DNA of 64,000 nt from Nicotiana tabacum (lineage: Eukaryota; Streptophyta; Magnoliopsida; Solanales; Solanaceae), in assembly GCF_000715075.1 (NCBI RefSeq), contig NC_134087.1:188821276-188885275 (forward strand), read 5' to 3'. Numbering within the stretch: position 1 is the stretch's first letter; the number at the start of each line of letters is the position of its first letter. Made by a program: the position numbers and the translations under genes. The notes under the pieces are model-generated. The model saw only the letters and a program-made list of their open reading frames with translations, searched no databases and had not been told where the DNA came from. Below are positions 22,488 through 32,074 of the stretch, in pieces.

Positions 22488-22817
22488 TTGCAGAAAATGA
22501 ATGACAAAGTTCCTGACTTCGGTATGGTAAACATGCCTTCACTCTTGCAGACTTGGGGGAGAAACCTCCCATCGAGCAACCAAATCAACGAGTGGAAGGA
22601 GAGAATCACCAAGGCTAGTGAAAAGATAGAATACCTGGAGTACAGCTTGCTGGAATTGGAAGGGAAAGTGAGGAAAAGAGTCATCGACTGTCAAAATGTT
22701 GAGGAAGGCAAAGGAGAACGTCTGGCGATAGCATTTTTACTGGAAAATCTGCGCGAGCTGGAGGACTTGATCAGCGAGAACATTCAACCTGAAGAAGGTC
22801 CTTCTGGGGCCAAGTAG
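22488..22817 (+). CDS. E1 small ORF upstream of gag, 109 aa
   Basis: Uninterrupted ORF with a first in-frame Met and a second at codon 4 (MNDKVPDFG) that matches the E2 protein. The protein has a short hydrophobic N-terminal part (PSLLQTWGRNLPSS) and then a long charged helix-prone segment, KITKASEK-type through LLENLRELEDLI (about residues 40-95), likely a coiled coil. It ends IQPEEGPSGAK. E2 encodes the same product (58787-59134), intact and about 85% identical by eye, while every other gene in both copies is broken. Ogre elements carry an extra ORF before gag of unknown role; this may be a short version or a leftover of it. A TTTTGCAG acceptor-like site abuts the start. Confidence 0.65.
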   Translation: MQKMNDKVPDFGMVNMPSLLQTWGRNLPSSNQINEWKERITKASEKIEYLEYSLLELEGKVRKRVIDCQNVEEGKGERLAIAFLLENLRELEDLISENIQPEEGPSGAK

Positions 22818-23123
22818 TTAGGAGTCTTTCTTTTCGCTTTTAATGTAATAAGGCCAATAGCCATTAGCGACATTTTTACTTTCTGCTATTTTAGTATTGT
22901 TTTGGGATTCGTCTTATTTTTATCAATAAAATGAGGCATTTAGCATTATAAGTTCTCCAAGTTAATTTGTCGTTAGGCCTACCTCAGGCACAACGAGGCA
23001 CCCAAATTAGGACGCGATTTATATTCTTGCACAATGTGTTTAAATATTGCAACATTTTCTTCTCACAACCCGCACTAACTTGTTACCTTTTTTTTCCCTT
23101 TATTTTTATTCCCCTCCCCAAAG
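22818..23123 (+). other. Spacer between the small ORF and gag of E1
   Basis: No ORF is conserved here. It ends in TTATTCCCCTCCCCAAAG, a pyrimidine-rich tract with AG directly before an in-frame extension of gag. E2 has the same arrangement. Confidence 0.45.
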
Positions 23124-25140
23124 GTTAGTTCATGCACTCTGGCACCATCAGCATACTCAACAAGATCCAAGGGCCCTCCACCTCCTCCTCCTCCGCGTCC
23201 TACCACAAACAGAAACAAAGGCAAAATGGGAGATACCAGTGCTAGAAAGGAGATCGAGGAAACCTCTCAGAACGCTTCAATCACTAAGGAGACTGCTGCT
23301 CATCTTGAGCAAACTTTGCTCAGATTTCGAGAAGAATTGGAACAAGTTCGAAACCTGGCAAGTCTGTCAATCACTCTTGCCGCTGCTGATGCCAACAACC
23401 AGAACCATACTACACCACCACCAGCATAACCCGCTCATACCCAAGCCTGCAACACCTGCAACAACACTCCATTGCTCATTCCCGAACCCCAAAACACCAC
23501 AAACGACCAGAACGCTCCTATCTTTGTAGACACTGTACCCCACTATGCCCAGCCTATCTCAGATACATCTGAATCGGACAGCAAAGACTCCCTCATTCAG
23601 AATTTAGCTGCTGAGCTCAAGAAGTTAACCAGCCGGGTTCAGGGTGTCGAAGATAGCAAAGGTGTGGAAGGTTTGAACTATGAAGATCTTTGTGTTCAGC
23701 CAGATGTCGAACTCCCGGAGGGGTATAAACCTCCCAAGTTTGAAATGTTCGACGGTACAGGTGATCCCAGGGTCCATCTTAGAATGTATTGTGATAAGTT
23801 GGTAGGAGTCGGAAGGGACGAGAAAATCCGCATGAAGCTATTCATGAGGAGTTTGAAGGGCGATGCTTTATCATGGTATATTAGCCAGGATGCAAAGAAA
23901 TGGACTAGTTGGGTGAACATGGCGTCTGACTTTATGGACCGGTTTAGGTTCAACACTGAGAACGCACCAGATGTGTTCTACATCTAGAATCTCAAGAAGA
24001 AGCCCACAGAGACCTTTCGCGAATATGCTACTCGTTGGAGGTCAGAAGCTGCTAAGGTCAGACCGGCATTGGAGGAAGAACAAATGAACAGGTTTTTTGT
24101 CAGTGCTCAGGATCCGCAATACTACGAGAGGCTGATGCTAATAGAGGGCCAAAAGTTCTCCGACATCATCAAGTTTGGAGAAAGGATTGAAGAAGGAATC
24201 AAAAACGGTATGGTCACTAACCTCGAGGCATTGCAAGCTACCAACAAGGCTTTACAGTCTGGTGGCTCGTCGAAGAAAAAGGATGTAAATTCCGTAATGG
24301 TTGCGCAAAGGAACAATTCCCCTATGAAGTACCAAACCTATCCCTCAGCTTCACTCACATATCAACCTACCCACCAAGCACCATCACCCACTTACCAAAT
24401 TCCACCACCTGCTTACCAATCACCTCCACCACCTACGTATCAACCCACTTCACCCAGATATTCTCAACCCGCACCCGTATACCAAGCATACAACTCCCAA
24501 CCTTCTCACTATCCATCACCTCCTACCCGCCAAAACTTTCCCCGACCTAGACTAAACTTCGACCGTAAACCTCCCAGACAATATACCGCCATAGCCGAGC
24601 CAATTGACCAATTATATGAAAAACTCAAAGCAGCCGGTTACGTTACCCCTATTCCAGTCGTAACTCCAGAAAATCCTTCCCAATGGATCAACCCAAACAA
24701 GACTTGCGCATACCATTTCGGGATGAAGGGCCATACCATCGACGAGTGTCGCTCGTTGAAAGACAAGATTCAGAACCTGATTGACAACAAGATCATTATA
24801 GCAAAGGAGCCCGCTCCTAATGTCCGCAATAACCCCCTGCCTGACCACAAGGGCAGGAGCATCCATATGATTGAGATTGAAGATGATTAGGACCCCAAAG
24901 GGTCAATCAGGTTGATAGCTGAAGGTGATGAACCTCAGAAGCCGGCGGTTACCCTCAATCCCATTGTTGTTCAGATTCAGCCTTCTAAGGAAGATGTGGT
25001 AAATGTGTTTGTGCCACTCGAGTTTGAAGCACCGCCTCAAAGGTGCCAAAACCGATTGAGGTTGAGTTTGGGATTCCAAAGGCACCCGCACCGTTTGAAG
25101 TTGCTGTGTTACCTCCAAGGGTGCCCATTCCGGTTTCCAT
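23124..25140 (+). pseudogene. gag: E1 gag, degenerate
   Basis: Gag forms the particle that packages the element RNA. The first Met is at 23226, but 34 in-frame codons upstream (23124-23225), including a seven-Pro run, are also conserved in E2. Domains: helical N-terminal part; capsid-like retrotransposon gag core around PPKFEMFDGTGDPRVHLR to FMDRFRFN; a Pro/Tyr/Gln-rich linker with repeated TYQP/AYQS units (about 24345-24500); and a zinc-knuckle-like CAYHFGMKGHTIDEC, which is C-x2-H-x5-H-x4-C, not CCHC. Breaks: stops at 23427, 23985 and 24888, each a single C-to-T or G-to-A change relative to E2, and a frameshift near 25040 followed by a stop at 25178 in the shifted frame. Confidence 0.85.
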
Positions 25141-26500
25141 GACAGATATGACCCCATTCAAGTCGAAAGCCATACCTTAGGATTACACAGCTGAGGCTAG
25201 AAGGAAAGGGAAGACACATACCGGAGAAGCGGTCGCCGCACAGGGCATGAGTATACACCCTAGAACATTTAGCCGAGTCCAGCAAGCAAGCCTCTGGACG
25301 TCCTGTCAAAACTGGGCCCGATGACCTTTGGAGAAAGATACAAGCCAAGGAGTACTCAGTCGTTGAACAACTGAACAAAACACCGGCACAAATTTCTATC
25401 TTGGCCCTTCTGCAAAGCTCTGAGACACATAAAAATGCCTTAATGAAGATACTAAGTGAAGCTTATGTTCCCAGCAACATAACAGGAGGCGAAATGGCGA
25501 ATATGGTGGGACAGGTGTTGGAAAGCCACAAGATCACCTTCCACGAGGATGAGTTGCCACCAGAAGGGCTTAGTCACAACAAGGCGTTGCATATCACTGT
25601 GTAATGCGAAGATCTTTTCATCACCAGAATCTTGGTCGACGGGGGATCCAGCCTCAACATTTGTCCATTGATAACTCTCAGGACATTGGATAAAGGATTG
25701 CACGAGGTCAAAGACGGGGCTATCAGTGTCAAAGCTTTTGATGGATCTCAGAGGTCCACCATTGGAGAAATTAGCCTATGCCTACATATGGGACCCACCT
25801 GGTTTGATGTCGAGTTCCAAGTTATTGACATACCAACATCCTACAATTTGTTGCTGGGATGACCCTGGATCCACGCCGCTGGGGCTGTAGCATCAACTTT
25901 GCATCAAGCTGTAAAATTTGAATGTAATCATCAGGAAGTAATCATTCATGGCGACGGTAGAAACCCTATATACAGTCGCCAAACCATTCTGATAATCGGA
26001 GACAGAAGAAGGATAGGAGGAGAAACGTACCACCATATCGAGCGGGTCAATGCTGTAGACAAAGACAAGTGGTGGGATAGCAAGATCGAAAGCATCTTGA
26101 ATTGGAGCAGGTATGAACCCGGAAAAGGACTTGGCAAGAACCTGCAGGGTATCACCAAACCTATCAAGCTGAAGAAGCACGGTACCACTTTTGGCCTAGG
26201 GTATGAGTACACTTGGGAGGAGTTCAACCACTGGTCACCTCCATGGCGCGGACCATACTATCCGCTGGAGCACCCTATACCTCAGTTAGAGCAGACTTTT
26301 CAGCCAGCCGACACTTTGTACGGATCAGAGGAAGACGAGGCACTAGCAGCAATAAAGAACCTATTTTTGGAAGATGATATGGATTGTTGTGTTATCTTCG
26401 AGGAGGAAGGGGAGGAAGGCCCTTCCATTCAAGCCATGAACCGAGGGGAACACCTCACCAATTGGTCGGTCAGGACCACTAGTGCCCAGACATCTTCGGG
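25141..26500 (+). pseudogene. pro: E1 protease and G-patch region, degenerate
   Basis: The retropepsin-type aspartic protease would cut the polyprotein. The active-site segment is ITRILVDGGSSLNICPL (about 25620-25670) and the domain ends at SYNLLLG followed by PWIH. A G-patch follows at about 26104-26210, with GKGLGKNLQGITKPIKLKKHG and the aromatic tail GLGYEYTWEEF; such domains bind RNA or RNA helicases. The remainder is acidic (EEDEALAAIKNLFLEDD). Breaks: stops at 25602 and 25860 and a short deletion near 25250. The last codons run into GTAGCAAGG at 26501, a putative splice donor. G-patch after protease is known in betaretroviruses; here it is assigned from its glycine pattern. Confidence 0.85.
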
Positions 26501-26690
26501 GTAGCAAGGCTGAACGAGCATCATGCATCGCATCTTTATTTTCTTAGTTGCTTTTCCTTTCTGCATTGTCTTTACTTTCCAAAAGAGCTCTGATGTCTCG
26601 AACGATTATGAATTTCAATCAAAGCATTTCAAATTCATTATATATTGCACTCTTATTACTCTTCTCTGTCATTTACTTTGTTTTACACAA
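26501..26690 (+). other. Putative intron between protease and RT (E1)
   Basis: The donor is G|GTAGCAAGG at 26501. The acceptor position, by alignment with E2, is TTTTACACAA|CATTAC, where the AG is now AA. Its length of 190 bases (remainder 1 on division by 3) accounts for the reading-frame change between the protease exon and the RT exon. Ogre elements are known to carry an intron at this place. Confidence 0.65.
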
Positions 26691-28857
26691 CATTACTATT
26701 ATATATCTTGATGATGAACCGATGACTGTAACTTGCAACGAGGCAATACAACAAACGGATATAGATTCAGAAGAGGATGATATACTAAAAGAGGTTGTCA
26801 GAGAGGTCGAAAACTTTGAGAATAGGCCTAAGTCTAATCTAGATGAGACCGAAGTCGTTAATTTGGGTGATACTGAGAATGTCAAGGAAACACGTATCAA
26901 CGCACATTTGTCGCCATCAGAAAAGAAAGAGTACACAGAGTTCCTAAAAGAGTATGATGATATCTTTGCATGTACTTATGACGATATGACTGGCCTCAGC
27001 ACATCCATTGTGGCTCACAAGTTGCCAACAGATCCTACATGTCCGCCGGTAAAGCAGAAGCTCAGGAAGTTCAAGCCAGACATGAGTTTGAAGATTAAAG
27101 AAGAGGTTACTATGCAAGTCAAAGCCAGGGTTCTCAGGGTGGTAAAATATCCGACATGGTTAGCCAACATCGTGCCGGTACCAAAGAAGGATGGGAAGGT
27201 TAGAGTCTGTATCGACTACCGGGATCTCAATCGGGCCAGTCCCAAAGACAACTTTCCTTTGCCGAATATACACATCTTGATCGACAACTGCGCCAAACAT
27301 GAGCTGCAGTCATTCGTTGATTGTTTCACTAGGTACCATCAGATATGGATGGATGAAGAAGATGCAGAGAAAACGGCGTTTATCACGCCATGGGGGATGT
27401 ACTGTTATAGAATGATGCCGTTTGGATTGAAAAATGCTGGTGCTACCTACATGAGAGCCATGACTACCATTTTTCATGACATGATACACAAAGAGATCGA
27501 GGTGTATGTGGATGACGTCATCATCAAATCCAGGAAAGCTGTAGATCATATGGAAGACTTGCGAAAGTTCTTCAACAGGTTGAAGAGGTACAATTTGAAA
27601 CTGAATCCCGCCAAGTATGCATTCGGGGTTCCTGCTGGAAAATTATTGGGTTTCATCGTGAGTTATCGAGGAATAGAATTGGATCCATCAAAGGTCAAAA
27701 CTATCCAAGAATTGCCGCCGCCAAAGAACAAGAAGGACGTGATGAGTTTCCTGGGAAGACTCAACTATATCAGCCGATTCATAGCTCAGTCTACTGTCAT
27801 TTGTGAACCCATCTTCAAAATGCTGAAGAAGGATGCCGCCACCAAATGGACCGATGAATGTCAAAAGGCTTTTGACAGAATCAAGGAATACTTGTCTACG
27901 CCGCCAGTCTTGGTTTCGCCTGAACCAGGGAGACCCCTCTTGCTCTATCTCGCAGTGTTGGATGGAGCATTTGGTTGTGTTTTGGGGCAACATGATGAAA
28001 CAGGGAGAAAGGAGCAAGCCATCTACTATCTCAGTAAGAAGTTCACATCGTACGAGGCCCGGTATTCTCTTTTAGAATACGCTTGCTATGCTCTGACTTG
28101 GGTCGCACAGAAGTTGAGGCATTACTTATGTGCTTACACTACTTATCTCATATCAAGAATGGACCCTCTGAAGTATATCTTCCAGAAGCCCATGCCCACC
28201 GGCAAGCTCTCCAAGTGGCAGATCCTGCTAAGTGAATTCGACATTGTTTACGTAACCCAGAAAGCAATCAAAGGGCAAGCCTTGGTGGACCATCTCACCG
28301 AGAATCCCATAGACGGAGAATACGAGCCCTTAAAAACGTATTTTCCCGATGAAGAGGTATATTTCATAGGAGAAGATATTGCAGAATCCTATGATGGTTG
28401 GAGGTTGTTTTACGACGGAGCTGCAAATTTCAAAGGAGTTGGCATAGGAGCAGTCCTGGTATCAGAAACCGGTCAGCATTACCCGGTATCCGCCAAGCTC
28501 AGGTTTCCATGCACCAAAAACATGGCCGAATATGAAGCCTGCATTCTAGGGATTAAACTGGCCATTGATATGAACATTCAGGAGTTACTAGTAATCGGAG
28601 ACTCGGACCTACTCATACATCAGGTTCGAGAAGAATGGGCAACCAAGAATCCCAAGATACTCCCTTATCTGCATCACATACAGGAATTGAGAAAGAGGTT
28701 CAGAAAGACGGAATTCCAGCATATTCCCAGGGTACAGAATGAGTTCGCCGATGCACTTGCCACTTTGTCATCTATGATTCAGCATCCAGATACAAATTTC
28801 ATTGACCCCATCCAGGTCAATATTCATGACCAACCAGCTTATTGTGCTCAGGTTTAG
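26691..28857 (+). pseudogene. pol: E1 reverse transcriptase and two RNase H domains
   Basis: This is the longest open stretch of E1 (open from 26548). The N-terminal acidic linker is followed by RT: YPTWLANIVPVPKKDGKVRV, the IDYRDLNRASPKD block, WGMYCYRMMPFGLKNAGATY, and catalytic YVDD at 27505-27516. Next comes the native RNase H (about 27840-28200), in which the usual catalytic Asp region reads YLAVLDGAFG and looks inactive. A connector follows, then a second RNase H with FYDGAANFKGVGIG, NMAEYEACILG, VIGDSDLLIHQV and FADALATL, giving the D-E-D-D set of archaeal/plant-type RNase H. This dual arrangement is the mark of the Tat clade. The segment ends at a premature stop at 28855. Confidence 0.92.
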
Positions 28858-30117
28858 GAAGAAGCCGACGGGAAACCATGGTTCCACGACATCAAAGAGT
28901 ATTTGACCATAGGAGAATATCCAGAGCTTGCCAATGCTATCCAGAAACGCATGCTTCGGAGACTATCCAATAATTTCTTTCACAGCAGAGGAATACTGTA
29001 CAGGAGGACTCCTGATTTGGGTTTACTAAGGTGTGTCGATGCAAGGAAAGCAACCAAGTTATTGGAGGAAGTACATTCAGGGACCTGCGGACCGCACATG
29101 AATGGTTTTGTTTTAGCAAAGAAGATACTCCGAGAAGGATATTTCTGGATGACTATGGAAACAGACTGCATCCAGTATGCCCGAAAGTGCCACCGCTGTC
29201 AGATACATGCAGATATGATAAAAGTGCCTCCAAACGAGCTTAATGCAACAAGCTCACCATGGTCGTTCGCCGGTTGGGGAATGGATGTTATCGGTCCAAT
29301 CGAGCCTGCCGCGTCAAACGGGCACAGGTTCATCTTGGTAGCAATTGATTATTTTAGTAAATAGGTTGAAACAGCATCATACAAAGCAGTTACCAAGAAG
29401 GTGGTAGCAGATTTCGTCCGCGACCGTATTGTTTGTCGGTTCGGAATTCCAGAGTCAATCATCACCAACAACGGTTCCAATCTTAACAACGACCTGATGA
29501 AAACAATGTGTGAGACTTTCAAGATCAGACACAAGAACTCTACGACTTATAGACCTCAGATGAATGGGGCCGTAGAAGCGGCCAACAAAAACATCAAGAA
29601 GATACTAAGGAAGATGATCGAGAGGCACAAACAATGGCATGAGAAGTTGTCATTCGCCTTATTGGGTTATCGTACCACAGTCCGCACATCAACCGGGTCA
29701 ACTCCCTACATGCTGGTTTATGGTACAGAGGCGGTCATTCCCGCTGAGGTAGAAATTCCCTCATTAAGGATCATACAAGAAGCCGAGTTAGATGACGCAG
29801 AATGGGTAAAAGGTCACTACGAGCAGTTAGCCCTCATAGATGGAAAGAGGATAAATGTAGTCTGTCACGGTCAGTTATACCAGAACAGAATGCCCAGAGC
29901 CTTCAACAAGAGAGTTAAACCAAGGAAGTTTACACCAGGACAGCTGGTGTTGAAGAATATATTTCCACATCAAGACGAAGCCAAAGGGAAATTCTCCCCC
30001 AATTAGCAGGGTCCATATCGAGTTCTAACCGGAGAAGCCCTTATTCTTGCAGAAATGGACGGAGAAGTCTGGCCGAAGCCGATCAACTCAGACGCAGTAA
30101 AGAGATACTACATTTGA
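28858..30117 (+). pseudogene. int: E1 integrase, degenerate
   Basis: Integrase inserts the cDNA into the genome. The HHCC zinc module is visible (HSGTCGPH...CHRCQIH). The catalytic core starts WGMDVIGPI (first Asp); the second Asp is replaced by Asn in IITNNGSNLNND, where E2 has Asp; the Glu lies in MNGAVEAANKNI. The C-terminal part has the KFTPGQLVLKN block and a terminal WPKPINSDAVKRYY. Stops at 29362 and 30004 each replace a Trp codon by TAG. With the catalytic Asp lost, this copy would be inactive even if read through. Confidence 0.9.
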
Positions 30118-30842
30118 TCGTATGCTTTTCTTTATGATGTAATTTGAACTACACTTGACCTGATTCCCGTTTAAGAGGGGATACATAGGCAGCCCTATGG
30201 GTTCGGTCACATTTTAATAAAAATTCCATTTTCCCCGCTACTGGAACTGGGGCAGAATTTTGAGGAGGATCCTCAAAATTCCGAAGTCAGTTTGTCGGCT
30301 TTCGCATCAACATCAACCCAGTAAACTGGGGCAGAATTTTGAGGATCAACCCGCTTTTAGTTATTCAGCACAGCCGTCAGCAGCGCCAGCCCAGTGAACT
30401 GGGGCAGGATTTTAAGTAGGACCCTCAAAATTTCGGAGCAAGCAAGGTTGCCGTGTCTTGAACCACGTTGCAGTTGTTGGTTCATCCAAAATAAAATCAT
30501 TTTTTTTCAAAAAATATATACTTACATTACATTTACTGAATCATGCATAAACATCATTTGCATCACCATCGTTTAGCAATGCTACCCCAGTGATACGTAA
30601 CGTCAGGGGCCAAGGGATACGAACTAACCTTTCCCCTCTACAGAACTCACAATTTTTCTTTGGATGCAGGAAATCAGATCGCAATGCAAAAAGCATTAAC
30701 TCTTCAAAGTCGAAACCCTCGAGACAATCACTCAACTCACAAAGGTCTACTATCTACACCCAACATCCCCAGCAGTCATGATATCACAACCGCCTATCAG
30801 CTAAGAAAATTACTACTATTTGCTCCTTTACATTCCTGCACT
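30118..30842 (+). mobile_element. E1 3' non-coding region, first part
   Basis: It carries a GGGATACATAGGCAGCC motif (30179-30196) repeated near the 3' LTR as GGGATATGTAGGCAGC (31947). Three copies of a CAGT-AACTGGGGCAG-ATTTT segment start near 30243, 30318 and 30391. The first forms a perfect 11-bp hairpin. There is no credible coding sequence. Confidence 0.6.
30255..30281 (+). other. Perfect 11-bp hairpin in the E1 3' region
   Basis: GAATTTTGAGG and CCTCAAAATTC flank a 5-base loop. E2 carries two related hairpins, at 51144-51170 and 51236-51262, each with one mismatched pair. Confidence 0.8.
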
Positions 30843-31403
30843 GCATAAGGCTACTTTCTGCCTTTCGAGACTAAGCTCTGTCTCCATCTGCATTTTGCAT
30901 AAGGCTACTTTTCTGCCTTCCGAGGTTAAGCTCTACCTCCATCCTGCATAAGGCTACTTATCTGCCTTTCGAGACTAAGTTCTGTCTCCATATGCATTTT
31001 GCATAAGGCTACTCTCTGCCTTTCGAGGTTAAGCTCTACCTCCATATTGCATAAGGCTATTTATCTGCCTTTCGAGACTAAGCTCTATCTCCATCTGCAT
31101 TTTGCATAAGGCTACTCTCTGCCTTTCGAGGTTAAGCTCTACCTCTATATTGCATAAGGCTATCTATCTGCCTTCCGAGACTAAGCTCTGTCTCCATCCA
31201 TATTTCATAAGGCTATTCTCTGCCTTTCGAGGTTAAGATCTACCTCCATATTGTATAAGGCTATCTATCTGCCTTCCGAGACTAAGCTCTGTCTCTATCT
31301 ATATTTTGCATAAGGCTATTCTCTACCTTTCGAGGTTAAGCTCTACCTCCATCCTGCATAAGGTTATCTATCTGCCTTTTGAGACTAAGCTCTGTCTCCA
31401 TCC
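30843..31403 (+). repeat. Alternating hairpin-repeat array of E1
   Basis: Eleven units of about 47-57 bases start GCATAAGGCTA. Odd units hold GAGAC-TAAGCTCT-GTCTC; even units hold GAGGT-TAAGCTCT-ACCTC. The 5-base arms pair in both types; one unit near 31074 has a single mismatch. The loop sequence is nearly constant. The array lies about 0.7 kb before the 3' LTR. Confidence 0.9.
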
Positions 31404-32059
31404 TGCATGGATGAAATATCGCCACTTTATTTAAATTCTTGCTTCGGCTGAAATATCGCCACCTGCATTCAAATTCACGCCTTGGCTGAAAAATTGCCAC
31501 TCTTTGCATTCATTCGGCTGAAAGATTGCCACCTTCTCATGGGCTGAAAAATCGCCAACTTATTCAAAGGCGTCATAGTTCGGAGGCACCATCTGCATAG
31601 CCCGAGAACACCATTACTTGGCCTGCGAATCTTTATTTTATGCTCTTCATGGCCCAGGACATTATAGTCTGAGGACGTCATCCTAACCGTCCAAAGACAA
31701 CATTCATGGTCCAACGGGAATTTGCATCATGTTTAAATTATGCACAATATGCACATCTGCTATCTACAGGTACACCGGCTAGCGAACGGCCGTCTCAGCA
31801 GAAGCGATCCCGCCCCGGTTCTCCGCAATCTATTCGACTCCAAACACCTTTTAAATCTGACCATCGCGTCCGTCTTTTCAAATCTCCATCGACACATTCC
31901 GTTAATAGTTCTTGAACTACATGTGTCCTGATTCCTGTGAAACCAGGGATATGTAGGCAGCTCAGAAACCAAAGCGCGGCCAAAGTTCTTTTTTAATCAC
32001 CGTTTCCGGTCAAAATTGGCCATCTTGTCTTTACCCGACAACTCTTTCATCCTCCTCGG
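31404..32059 (+). mobile_element. E1 3' non-coding region, second part
   Basis: It begins with degenerate short repeats of GGCTGAAATATCGCCAC type (31407-31555). It then runs to sequence matching the corresponding part of E2, including TGATTCCTGTGAAACCAGGG and GTCAAAATTGGCCATC. No ORF is supported. Confidence 0.55.
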
Positions 32060-32074
32060 GTAAAGAGGGGCAGC
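32060..32074 (+). other. Polypurine tract of E1
   Basis: GTAAAGAGGGGCAGC lies immediately before the 3' LTR; AAAGAGGGG is the likely plus-strand primer. The same sequence precedes the E2 3' LTR. Confidence 0.8.

Noticed and set aside
23047..23529. 160-aa ORF overlapping the gag start of E1 in another frame
   Set aside because: The frame conserved with E2 is the gag frame (remainder 0). This alternative frame is not kept in E2.
30843..31403. CRISPR-like array (regular repeats with variable spacers)
   Set aside because: Units are contiguous tandem repeats without unique spacers, inside a plant retrotransposon.
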